The notes beneath the pieces were generated by a model. That model did not search any database. It saw only the letters and a list, made by a program, of their open reading frames with translations, and had not been told where the DNA came from. A stretch of DNA of 64,000 nucleotides. Origin: Tetrapyrgos nigripes (lineage: Eukaryota; Basidiomycota; Agaricomycetes; Agaricales; Campanellaceae). The stretch spans positions 124,001 to 188,000 of the forward strand of contig JAACJM010000018.1 of assembly GCA_013368315.1 (NCBI GenBank). Reading direction: 5' to 3'. Made by a program: the position numbers and the translations under genes. This document shows positions 34,512-45,184 of this stretch, in pieces (positions within the stretch are counted from its first letter, which is position 1; each line of letters opens with the position of its first letter).

Positions 34512-35609
34512 TACAGCCTGATTACAGTGGGATTACAGGTATATTATACTCTAGTTACACTGGATTACAGGTCTGTGGGCCAAGGGCCCTTGTAATCACA
34601 TTATAATCTATGTATAATCTGACCTCCCACCTCATAATCTTGCTGTAATTGGCATATAACTAAGGCCTTCAATTATAATTATTATAACTAGCCTATAAGG
34701 AGGCGTACTTTTTGCTGATGCAAGTAGTACTAGTGTTGGAAATCTCCAAATCCGGCATTACAGCCCATTATTGAAAAGAGGAAATAATGATAAGATGGTG
34801 GCTTGACGGCATTATGCCCCATTATAATTTGGAGCCAAGCTGATGGGCGTCGGGTAGCATATTGACATAGCAAAAGAAAAACATATACCAACTGCTCTAT
34901 GTACTAGACTTGTGTGTTTGCATATTATCATGAGCAACTCATGAGAATTGAACCAGCGACCTCACCAAGTGTTAGGAATGAATGAATGAATGAATTACGC
35001 TGTGTAATGAGTAGTAGCTCTACATGGACCCAACTACTGGATACTGCAGGGCAGGGTAGGGCATCTACAACACTGAAGCACTATAGTATGACACAGAGAT
35101 GGTATGACATACTCTCAATGTGAAGTTGTGGAGACAGTGTAACGAGGTCTCGACGCAAGGGAGGATATGATGGAGTATGAGGCAAGTGGCAATGGCAGTC
35201 AGCTAAGGTTAGTAGGGGAAAAGAGAGTTGGCTAAGTACATACAATATAAACTACAGAGAAACAGAGATAAACAAGGCTAAGTACGTAGTATAAAAATAC
35301 AAAGAAACAGAGAGAAACGAGACTGTGAGAAGAAGAAAAGAAAAGATGTGAGAAAGGAAACAAAGAATTTCCATGAAACACATGCTATAGACTTCTAGGC
35401 CAAGCTGCCAATATAAGTGTAGAGCCCTAGCTCATTTCGACCATCTATTGGAGGCACGGAGTACATGGTTACCCTGCTTGTTGGTGTCTCTATGACTCAC
35501 TTTCTGCAGTCATTCATTCCAAAACCAAGTATGTGTATATACAAATGAATCAATTTCAATGAGTAAAAACGTCAGGTAAATGCAAGTAAATGTATATATT
35601 CATACCCGA
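34512..35609. other. Non-coding, GATTACAG-rich and GAAT microsatellite sequence
   Basis: Several copies of GATTACAG/TGTAATC occur at 34520-34660. A (GAAT)n microsatellite is at about 34978-34994. A tRNA-like B-box (GGTTCAATTC on the minus strand, near 34950) is not accompanied by an A-box on its 5' side. No gene is supported. Confidence 0.4.
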
Positions 35610-37163
35610 TTATTTCCAAGCACTGTGTGCTTGTGACCTGGTGGCACAGAAAGGCCGAGCAGCTTCAGGTGCGTCAATTGTCGGTGTCTGCACGGGTTCA
35701 GGTACCCCCACAGGTGTTGGCTGTACCCATGGCATACTGACAGCAGCTGGGATTACATCACCTGGACCAGAAGGGTGACATGAGGGTGTATTTGGCACCA
35801 GCACATGTGCATGTGCAGATGTAGAAGGAGGGGGAAGCAACAATTGATTAGTGGAAGATGTTCCAGGTGTGCTGATACAAAGCATCAGTCCCTGGAGCAT
35901 ACAAGCAATCCATCATTTCCATTATCTCCTCCAACTCATCCAGCCCAGTAAAGTGCTCCCCATCTCCATCTGATTGAAACACACGCTTGTTGTAGTAGTC
36001 AAATAGGAGCGTTGTATACTCTGCTTTCTCAATTTGACCTTTGATAATGAGAGCATGATACATGTAGAATGCTTTGCGATTAGGGATTTTGGACACTGCA
36101 CCAATTTCTTGAAGAATAGTGTCTGGGGAAATTAAAAAGTGAAGCTGTGAACAGAAAATGAATCTTATCAGCAAATGTATAAACAAAGCTGAGAGATTGG
36201 AGACGCACAACCATGGCAGACCAGGCGATAAGAGATGCATTTACTTGTGTGACTCCCCACATACTGCTGAGTGAGGATCTGGATGGTGGAGAATGACTGG
36301 GTACATGTAATGCAGTTTTGATAATCTAGACTTGCTGATACTCATTCATGAATAGTTGATTTGAGGTGTCACCGGAAAGTTGCTGTTTTCAAGGGTTTTA
36401 CGAGGAGAAATGGAAAGGGATTTGAAGACGTTTGATGCTGCTCGTTTGCCTCCAGCTGGTGCCTTCCAGATTGTATTTGAAAGATGAAGATCTGTGAAGA
36501 TGAAAATAGCATTGTCACGAAGGGTCTTGAGTGAGACCAATTGTTCATTATTGACCTGCTTCACAAACTGACGATCATTTAATTAGAAGAATGCTGGTTA
36601 AAAATAGATGGCATGCACCTTGTCTCAAAAAGCAGGAAGACTCATCACGGCATCAACTAGATCTGGTGCAGTCTCCAGATACCTGTATAACTCTGCTGCA
36701 TCCCCATTCTTGTAGACCTCAAATGTTTGATACTGATCAAGGGAATTGGGATCTAGAGCATCCAATGATGGAGGCTGCAGGAAAATTGCAGTATCAATCC
36801 AAGGTTGAACAATGAGTGTGTAGCATTTTCTGAATAGATGAGTGCGGGCCTGGAATCACCTTGCTTCTTGGCTCAGCCACTGCGTGTTGTGGTTTGTACC
36901 TGTGACTGAAGTTCTGTGACCTGTCATCAAAGATCAGTGCAGTGTTTCCTAAGCTCCTGGTTTTGAATTTGAGATTTTTGTAGACTCTGGAAGAACTGTG
37001 TAAGCAAAAAAACCACAGAGAAAAGTGAAAGGAAATTTTCAGGAACAGCACATATGTCAAGAAGGACCACTGGCGATGCATTCACAGCAGGAAGCTCAAT
37101 GGGGGTCAGGTCATCGTCATTCTCCCTAATATTTGCAGTTGAATTCATTGTTGAGGCAGACAT
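35610..37163 (-). pseudogene. Degenerate multi-exon gene of unknown family
   Basis: The minus strand shows conserved-looking coding pieces linked by plausible splice sites. The first piece is an Asp/Glu-rich N-terminus from ATG 37163. An intron (GTGGTC...TACACAG) leads to a coiled-coil-like stretch (SQIQNQELRKHCTDL) that meets two TGA codons. Then come QPWIDTAIFLQPPSLDALDP, VYKNGDAAELYRYLETAPDL and VMSLPAF, followed by TGA. A 51-nt intron (GTGCAT...CGTCAG) leads to KQVNNEQLVSLKTLRDNAIF and GGKRAASNVFKSLSISPRK. A later exon has DTILQEIGAVSKIPNRKAFY and LFDYYNKRVFQSDGDGEHF, and the last piece is a Pro/Ser/Thr-rich tail. At least three stops (TGA) break it. I do not recognise the family; it may be a multi-copy, transposon-associated gene. 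Confidence 0.45.
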
Positions 37164-37497
37164 GATGAAAGGTAAGCTTGGATGAGTGACTCAGGATGGA
37201 CGTCGACATGGTTCTGGTACAAGTTGTGGAGAATAAGCTTTGCCTCAAGGTTGAATTTATCTTCCATCACGCTAATGACTCAAAGAGTTACATGATTCAG
37301 ACTGTAAGTCGTATGTACATATTGTGCAGCCCCCAAGATGTGATTAATGTACATTGGTATATCTCAGAAATATGTCTTTCATTTGTAAAAAGAGATCTCC
37401 ATCAAGCAAGTCGAAAATGAATTTCTCTAGGATGAGTGACTCATCGTCAGCATCAACAGCAACAACTCCTCAAATAATGGAAGTGACGGGGATGAGC

Positions 37498-37654
37498 TCA
37501 CTGTCATCTTCTTTACGAATTTGAATTAAACCTAATGCCCTGTTGATTTCACTTCTTCGATTCTGAGCTACCACTTTATAAGGTTGAACAAGAGCAATTG
37601 CATAAAGTTTCTCTTCACATGCCAAACTGTGGCTGAAACCCTCGAAAGTAGAAA
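37498..37654. repeat. 157-bp direct duplication, copy 1
   Basis: This copy is the same length as 37721-37877 and differs at only about three positions. On the minus strand both copies read an open segment including LYAIALVQPYKVVAQNRRSE and ALGLIQIRKEDDS, so a coding exon scrap was duplicated. The copies are separated by 66 bases. Confidence 0.85.
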
Positions 37655-37720
37655 AAGCAATGGTAGACTGTTTCAAAAAATACTGTATTATGTCTAGCTA
37701 CTCATTTCTGCTATGCTGAA

Positions 37721-37877
37721 TCACTGTCATCTTCTTTACGAATTCGAATTAAACCTAATGCCCTGTTGATTTCACTTCTTCGATTCTGAGCTACCACTTT
37801 ATAAGGTTGAACAAGAGAAATTGCATAAAGTTTCTCTTCACATGCCAAACTGTGGCTGAAACCCTTGAAAGTAGAAA
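37721..37877. repeat. 157-bp direct duplication, copy 2, ending exactly at an LTR
   Basis: The duplicated block ends with GTAGAAA and the LTR begins at the next base (37878). In copy 1 the same GTAGAAA continues into AAGCAATGG. The breakpoint of the duplication and the LTR boundary therefore coincide. Confidence 0.85.
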
Positions 37878-38391
37878 TGTCAAGGTTGCCGGTACACTCA
37901 ATAACCACCCAAGTCACACAATACGAGAAAGCCAATTACAAGAGAATAGATTGATCAAGAGAGATAAAGAGGTAGAGAGATAGAGAGAAAGTAAGCTGAC
38001 TAGGCTCTACACTGCGTAGTAAAAGTACAGAGCGGACGAAGTGAACGAACTAAGGAATAGGTTACAAAGATCACAGGTATATAAGTAGAATATGAACAGA
38101 TGGGAAAGAGTAAGTAATAATAGACAGTATCATGTGGAGACGTCAAGGGCGAGAGAATAATGAGTCAAATATGGATAGATGAAGGTACTGGATCATATGG
38201 AGTGATTGACAGTGAGAATGTCCATGGAGATAGGAATTGGAGGAGATAAGAGTGTGAGTCATAGATCTGTAGAGATGGTAACTATAGACGATGATGAGAA
38301 ATGGTTGACGTTTATGGGGTTAAAGTGGGAAATAGGTAGTGAAGGGAAAAGAATAGAAAGGAAATGAATAAGCGGGGGACGATTCATGACA
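37878..38391 (-). repeat. Left outer LTR of the inverted pair
   Basis: It runs TGTCAAGGTTGCCGG...GATTCATGACA (514 bp) and is inverted relative to 45185-45724. It shares the block GCTGACTAGGCTCTACACTG with the other family members. A purine-rich GAGAGATAAAGAGGTAGAGAG microsatellite-like run is internal. Confidence 0.88.
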
Positions 38392-38917
38392 TTACCCCTT
38401 CTTTAGGACGAGCTTTCACCGGAGCTCGGCAAGCCGCTTTTCCAGTGTTTCGCCTATCCACGTCTCCCTGACTCGGCAAGTACTTCACTAAGTCGTCCCA
38501 TCCCGTTGTGTAGTTTGTAGCATTCCACCTAGGATCGTTCCAGTCTGTTAAGTCCCCCCATCCCGTCGTATCGGTCGCTGTTCCCCAACCTGCTCCATTC
38601 CCTCCATCGTCATTATTATATTGTAGGGTGATGTGTGCGCCCCATATACTGCCGTCTCCCCATCCCAGGTTCCCTCTGTGTTCTGCTCGTAGGGATGTCC
38701 ACTGAACAACACATCTAGCTTGATGTCCTCTGCCCAATCTACATCGCCCTGGTCCATCCTCTCCTCCCCACGTGCAGCGTTGACATCCGTTGTGAGGTCC
38801 TTCGTGCTGTTTTGAGAGCTGACATTGACGTCCTGAGCGTTTTCTGTAGGTGCAACGTCCCCTGTTGGTTGGGTGTGCGGTATGAGAGATAGTGTCAGTG
38901 GAGGAAGTGGTAGACAT
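38384..38917 (-). CDS. Extra ORF between pol and 3' LTR: Cys/His-rich, zinc-binding-like
   Basis: This intact frame of 177 residues starts at ATG 38917, 149 bases after the pol stop, and runs through the polypurine tract; its stop codon lies inside the LTR. The N-terminal third has two related Cys/His units. The first is C-x8-C with GRQCQLSKQHEGPH, and the second is CQRCTWGGEDGPGRC then RLGRGHQARC. Each has the pattern G-R-x-C-x-L-x-[KR]-x-x-H-x3-[HC] or close to it. The rest is rich in Gly, Trp, Asp and Asn (WGDLTDWNDPRWN). The right-hand half carries a homologous but frameshifted copy (44701-45173). I know of no named family. Position is that of an env-like or accessory gene, but no membrane segment is present, so a nucleic-acid-binding accessory protein is more likely. 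Confidence 0.72.
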   Translation of the reverse strand: MSTTSSTDTISHTAHPTNRGRCTYRKRSGRQCQLSKQHEGPHNGCQRCTWGGEDGPGRCRLGRGHQARCVVQWTSLRAEHRGNLGWGDGSIWGAHITLQYNNDDGGNGAGWGTATDTTGWGDLTDWNDPRWNATNYTTGWDDLVKYLPSQGDVDRRNTGKAACRAPVKARPKEGVMS

Positions 38918-39066
38918 TGTTATGACGAGAGTGTGGGTGATTATTGTTGGACTGGTAGTGGTGGATGATGTTCTGCCGCTCTTCGTTGTGGAGTTGGTTT
39001 GTATGACGTAAATGTTGAACGAACGGTCAGGTTATCGTTCGGAGACGGGTTTGACAGTAGACGCCG

Positions 39067-40722
39067 TTAACAAGGGAATGCGATCGATGAATGATGACAA
39101 AAGTCTGAGTTCAATTGCCGAGTGAGGTGGGAAGGAGGGCATAGAATACCAGCGACTCGTAGTAGTGTTTCTCCTCGGAGTTGTGCTTTCGCTTGAAGTA
39201 CACAGGTACTTCGCCAGATATCTTCTATGGCGATTCCTAGTGAACACACTGTTGTTCCGGGGCATATCAGGTTTTTGGGTCGATACGCATTTGGGTGCTG
39301 TTGATGGAAGGTTTCGATCATCTCCTTCACCTTCGTCAATCCTGACGCCGGTTCCCATGAATTCTCTGAATCAACATAGTCCAACCATTTGACAAGGTAC
39401 TGTACTCCCCGACGGTTTCTCGTTGGTTTCGAATCTAGAATTGCTTCCACATCATATTCATTGTCTTCCGGAAGTAACTCTGCTGGTTCTCCCGGGTAGT
39501 TCACTCCATGAGCTTCGGTTTCTTTGTATGGCGATAGGAGTGAGGCATGGAATACTGGGTGAATGCGCCAACTATTCGGTAATTTGAGTCGGTAATTGAC
39601 TTCACTGATAACGTCAGTGATTTCGAACGGTCCGTGACAACGATTTGCCAACTTAGCTTTCGGCCTTGTTGTCTTCAGATTCTTTCCGTCTAGCAACACT
39701 TTGTCCCCAACTTTAAACTTTGTCCCTTCAGTAGCATAGTCCTTGTTCTGTTCCTTCATCTGTTCTGCCGCTGTCATCAGACTTGCTTTTAGTTCTTCTC
39801 GGAGAGTGTCCAAGTTTTGAAGGTGTTCTTCGACTTTTGGTACGTGTGAAGTCGGATTGATGGACGGAAAGAGTCGAGGTAGATATCCATGGAGTAGTTC
39901 GAACGGCGACTTCCCGGTTGCTGAATGAATTCGGGTGTTATGGCAAAATTCGGTGTAAGGCAGGTATTTAACCCAAACGTCTTGGTGATAGTTACAGAAG
40001 GTTCGAAGGTACTGTTCGAGTTCTTGATTGAACCTTTCTGTCTCACCATCTGTTTGTGGATGATAAGCTGTACTGAGCGCCGAAGTGATACCTAACTTAG
40101 CATATATCCCTTTCATTACTTGGCTTGCGAACTGAGGTCCGCGGTCAGATATCATTTTGTCCCACAAGCCGTATCGTCACCAAGTGTTGTTGAACAGTAG
40201 GTCAATAGTTCCGTCGCTATCGATATCCTTTCTGCATGGGGAAATAACAACTGTTTTTGTTGAACGATCAACTGTGACGTGAATTGCATTAAAGCCATCA
40301 CATTCTGGCAGATCCGTGATGAAGTCGGTTGTAATTGTACCAAAGGGTCGTTCCGGTATCTCGTTCGGAATTAATGATACATGCGCTGGGCGATTATTTG
40401 CCTTGGTCAACTGACAGGTAGTGCATCCTTCAACATAGTTACGAACGAATACTGACATACCAGGCCACCAGAATTCTCTACTGACGAGTTCATACGTTTT
40501 GAATCGTCCCGGATGTCCTGCAGTGAGGCTGTCGTGATACATTTTAACAATGTCTCGTCTGAGTTGTTGGTCGTTTGGGATGTAGATCTTTCCTCGGAAC
40601 AGGATGATTCCGTCTTCGTAATTCCATTCCTGTAGATTTTTTGCCAGCGCGCATGGTCCGTTGTTAAAGATCGTTTGTAACACACTTACGACTTCAGCAT
40701 CCTTTTTCGGACATTCCTTAAT
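39067..40722 (-). pseudogene. Left half: integrase and chromodomain of the second chromovirus
   Basis: The frame is continuous from the junction to the stop before 39067 apart from one TGA at 40177-40179. Order: linker (ECPKKDAEVVSVLQTIFNN), HHCC-type zinc domain (GCTTCQLTKANNRPAHV), TTDFITDLPECDGFNAIHVT with the first Asp, MISDRGPQFASQVMKGIYAK with the second Asp, and AYHPQTDGETERFNQELEQY with the Glu. The C-terminal domain (KVGDKVLLDGKNLKTTRPKA) and a chromodomain (RRGVQYLVKWLDYVDSENSW) follow. The catalytic triad is intact. The 5' end is cut at the junction. The stop corresponds to CGA in the other copy. Confidence 0.85.
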
Positions 40723-40735
40723 ACACCATGGGATG
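40722..40735. other. Junction of the two inverted chromovirus halves
   Basis: Left of it the minus strand reads integrase linker starting at ATTAAGGAATGTCC, which aligns with 42850 in the right copy. Right of it the plus strand starts in the protease C-terminal part (GWVREYTIQNLRIYS). The sequence that precedes the aligned block at 42840 is absent from the left arm, so the break is sharp. Only a few bases around ACACCATGGGATGG could be filler. Confidence 0.8.
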
Positions 40736-43700
40736 GGTACGAGAATACACCATCCAAAATCTCCGTATCTATTCCCGAGACAACAAAGCGTACCACGAAG
40801 AGAAGGCCGAGTTCTACGTGACGGACATCGGGGATCACGATATAATCCTCGGTACCGACTGGTTGGAAGAACATAATCCAAACATAGACTGGTCGGACTC
40901 GCGAATAGACATGACCAGATGCCCAGAAATGTGTATCATAGCGAATCCCCCCATTCTCCATTTGAAAACTAAAACAAAACCTTTGAAATCTGCAGTTGTC
41001 GACCCAAGAACCCACCACAAAGATTACCAAGTCAAATGGTTGGAACCAATTGGACAATTCAAACCAGTTGCCCAATCAAAAATTGCAGGGCGACGCTGTC
41101 GGATTCCTATTTGATCCTTTCATCGAAGTTCGGAAGTAACAGCGATCTTTACTGAAGATAACTGGGGAAGAGATACGATCCCAGAACAATGGGAACGAGA
41201 CGTAATGGAAGAACTGTTGGGGGACGAGGAAAAAACAGACGAGGAGATATCAGGAACACCAAACCTGAACATCCGTGCAGGGTTCACAAAGGCACAAGAA
41301 CTGGCAGAGGCAGCCCAGAACGTCCAGATCGATATACCTCTTAAAGATAAGATTCCTTCGCAATATCATCAGTTCTTACGAGTCTTTGACAAACAAACCT
41401 CAGAACAATTACCAAAACGTGGCGAATGGGATCATGCTATCGAATTAAAACCGGACTTTGAACCACGCCCCTGCAAAACGTATCCTTTATCCCCGAATGA
41501 ACAAAAGGAACTCGACGAATTCATCAAGGAAAACTTAGAGAAAGGATACATAAGACTGTCGAAATCTCCTATGGCAAGTCCTTTCTTCTTTGTGAAAAAG
41601 AAAGACGGAAAACTACGACCAGTACAGGATTATCGCGCCTTAAACAGAGGAACCGTCAAAAACGAATACCCCCTACCGCTCATATCGGAACTCGTAGACA
41701 AACTGAAGGGGGCACGGATGTTCTCCAAAATCGACCTCAGATGGGGATATAACAGCGTACGCATCAAGAAGGGAGATGAATGGAAAGCGGCATTTAAAAC
41801 CAACCGCGGTCTCTTCGAACCAACGGTGATGTTCTTCGGTCTTATGAACTCTCCAGCTACATTCCAAGCGATGATGAACACTCTATTCAAGGACCTGATC
41901 GACTCTGGAAAAGTCGTGATTTATATGGACAATATTCTCATATTCACGGAGTCACTAGAAGAACACCGATACATGGTAAAACAAGTACTTGCACGACTCC
42001 AGGATAACGATCTGTATGCTAAACCGGAAAAGTGCACTTTTGAAACTGATTCAGTGGAGCTCCTCAGCCTTATCGTCTCACACAATACGCTGGCGATGGA
42101 CCCAGTCAAGGTTGAAGGCGTGACCAAATGGCCAATCCCACGCAACGTCAAGGACGTACAATTATTCCTCGGCTTCGGAAACTTTTACCGTCGTTTTATA
42201 CGTGATTTCTCAAAAATCGCACAACCACTGTTCGATCTCACGAAAAAGGATCACCCATGGAAATGGTCCGATGAAGCTAACGAAGCTTTTCAAACACTCA
42301 AAGATACGTTTACGACTTCACCAGTCCTCCTCATGCCTGATCATTCTAAACCATATCAAGTAGAAGTTGATGCGTCAGACTACGCTACAGGAGGTATCTT
42401 ACAACAACAAGGACCGGATGATAAATGGCATCCGGTAGCCTACCTGTCAAAAGCTCTGTCCGAAACCGAACGGAATTACGACATCCACGATAAAGAATTG
42501 TTAGCGATCATACGCAGACTTGAAGCCTGGCGACACTACCTGGAGGGCGGACCACATACCATCAAAATTTTGACCGATCACGACAACCTTAGATATTTCA
42601 CCACTGCTCAGAAACTTAGCCGACGACAAGCAAGAATGGCCTTGTTCCTGACCAGATTCGATTTTACGCTCATTCATAAGCCTGGGAACCTTAACCAAAG
42701 TGACCCACTCTCTCGAGGATCAGATCATAAAGAGGGGGTCGAGAACGACAACAAAGATAGGATCTTACTTGACCCCAGGTTCTTTAGGATTCGAACGACG
42801 AGGCCAGGAACAGTAACCGCAATGGGAGATACAGAGTTGAAAAGGCAGATTAAAGAATGCCCGAAAAGGGATGCCAAAGTCGCAAGTGCGTTACAAACCA
42901 TCTTTAACAACAGACCACGCGCGTTGGCAAAAAATCTACAGGAATGGAATTATGAAGACGGAATCATCTTGTTCCGAGGGAAGATCTACATCCCAAATGA
43001 CCAACAACTTAGATGAGACATTGTTAAAATGCATCACAACAGCCTTACCACAGGACATCTGGGACAATTCAAAACGTACGAACTCGTCAGTAGAGAATTC
43101 TGGTGGCCTGGTATGTCAGTATTCGTTCGTAACTACGTCGAAGGATGTGCTACCTGTCAGTTAACCAAGGCAAATAATCACCCGGCGCATGTATCACTGA
43201 TTCCGAACGAGATACCGGAATGACCCTTTGGCACAATTACGACCGACTTCATCACGGATCTGCCAGAATGTGACAGCTTTAATGCAATTCATGTCACAGT
43301 TGATCGTTCAACAAAAACGGTTGTCATCTCTCTATGCAGAAAGGATATCGATAGCGACGGGACAATTGACCTATTATTCAACAACACTTGGCGATGATAT
43401 GGCCTGTGGGACAAGATGATATCTGACCATGGACCTCAATTCGCAAGCCAAGTAATGAAAGGAATATACGCTAAGTTAGGTATCACTTCGGCACTCAGTA
43501 CAGCTTATCATCCACAAACAGATGGCAAGACAGAAAGGTTCAATCAAGAACTCGAACAGTACCTTCGAATCTTCTGCAACTATCCCCAAGACGATTGGGT
43601 TACATACCTACCTTACGCCAAATTTTGCCACAATACACGAGTTCATTCAACAACTGGGAAATCGCCGTTCGAACTGCTCCATGGTTATCTACCCCAACTC

Positions 43701-44504
43701 TTCCCTTCCATCAATCTGACTTCACATGTACCGAAAGTCAAAGAACACCTTCAAAACTTGGATACTCTCCGAGAGGAACTAAAAGCAAGTCTGGCGACAG
43801 CGGCAGAATTGATGAAGGAACAAAACAAGGACTATACGAACGAAGGAAGGAAGTTTAAAGTTGGGGACAAAGTGTTGCTAGACGGAAAGAATCTGAAGAC
43901 AACGAGGCCGAAAGCTAAGTTGGCAAATCGTCGTCACAGACTGTTCGAAATCACTGACGTTATCAGTGAAGTCAACTACCGACTCAAATTACCAAATACC
44001 TGGCGCATTCATCCAGTGTTCCACGCCTCACTCCTATCGCTGTACAAAGAAACCGAAGCTCACGGAGTGAACTACCCGGGAGAACCAGCTGAGTTACTTC
44101 CCGAAGACAATGAATACGATGTGGAAGCAATTCTAGATTCGAAACCAACGAGGAACCGCCGGGGAGTACAATACCTTGTCAAATGGTTAGACTATGCTGA
44201 CTCAGAGAATTCATGGGAACCAGCAACAGGATTGACAAAGGTGAAAGAGATGATCGAAACCTTCCACCAACAGCACCCAAATGCATATCGACCAAAAAAC
44301 CTGATACGCCCAGGAACAACAGTGTGTTCACTGGGAATCGCCATAGGAGATATATGGCGAAGTACTCGTGTGCTTCAAGCAAAAGCACAACTCCGAGGAG
44401 AAATATTGTCACGAATTGCTGGTATTCTATGTCCTCCTTCCCACCCCACTCGGCAACCGAATTCAGAATTCCATCATCATTCATCAATCGCATTCCCTCG
44501 TTAA
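40728..44504 (+). pseudogene. Right half: protease end, RT, RNase H, integrase and chromodomain of the second chromovirus
   Basis: A single reading frame spans 1,259 codons with only four stops, all TGA (41112, 43014, 43221, 43395). Domains in order: protease tail ending DIILGTDWLEEHNPNIDWS; RT with LRPVQDYRALNRGTVKNEYP, KIDLRWGYNSVRIKKGDEWK and VVIYMDNILIFTESLEEH (YMDN, not YMDD); FLGFGNFYRRFIRDFSKIAQ; RNase H with VEVDASDYATGGIL and HDKELLAIIRRLEAWRHYLE; integrase with TTDFITDLPEC, MISDHGPQFAS and DGKTERFNQELEQ; chromodomain with YLVKWLDYADSENSWEP. The catalytic protease DSG region and gag are missing because of the junction. In the left arm three of the four stop positions fall inside the shared part and read CGA there. 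Confidence 0.88.
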
Positions 44505-44700
44505 CAACGCCTCACCTTACTGACACTAGTAGACGGCGTCTACTGTCAAACTCGTCTCCAAACAATAACCTGACTGCTCACCCAATACTTACGTCACATA
44601 AGCCAATAACGATAAAGGATCCCTCTCCATAACAGAGAACAACAGAACACCATCCATCGCTACCATTCGAACAACAATCACTGATACTACCGCTATCGCA

Positions 44701-45173
44701 ATGTCAACTACCTCCTCTACCGACACCATCGTTCATAATGCACACCCAACCAACAGGGGACGTTGCATCTACGGGAAATGCTCAGGACGTCAATGTCGAC
44801 TCTCAAAACAGCACCAAGGACCCACAACGGGTGTCAACGCTGCACGTGGGGAGGAGAGGATGGACCAGGGCGATGTATATTGGGCAGAGGACATAGAGCT
44901 GCATGTGTAGTTCATCAGACATCCCTACAAGCAGAACACAGAGGGAACCTAGGATGGGGAAACGGTAGCATATGGGGTGCGCACATCACCCTACAATACG
45001 ATGAGAACGATGGATGGGATGGAGTGGGCTGGGGTTCTGCGACCAACACAACGGAATGGGGCGACTTAACGGACTATTGGCCAGAACAGGGAGAATTGGA
45101 CAAACGACTTTGTGAACAATGGGCAAAACACTGGACAAACAACTTGCCAAGCTCCGGTGAAAGCTCGTCCTAA
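44701..45173 (+). pseudogene. Right-hand copy of the extra Cys/His-rich ORF, frameshifted
   Basis: It aligns from its ATG (44701) with the left ORF but loses one base at about 44822, so GPHNG is split between two frames. After the shift the other frame continues NGCQRCTWGGEDGPGRC, LGRGHRAACVV and WGAHITLQYDENDGWDGVGW to the stop at 45171-45173. Every Cys and His of the two putative zinc units is kept, while linkers vary (a Cys is gained in YGKCSGRQC). The C-terminal part differs more and ends EQWAKHWTNNLPSSGESSS. Confidence 0.75.
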
Positions 45174-45184
45174 AGAGGGGGTAA
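45173..45184 (+). other. Polypurine tract of the right half
   Basis: AAGAGGGGGTAA directly precedes the LTR start TGTCATGAACC at 45185. The left half has the equivalent AAGAAGGGGTAA on the minus strand at about 38392-38403. Confidence 0.75.

Noticed and set aside
34865..34985. tRNA-like boxes (GGTTCAATTC and AGAGCAGTTGG on the minus strand)
   Set aside because: The B-box-like motif comes before the A-box-like motif in reading direction and no cloverleaf can be formed, so it is not a tRNA gene.
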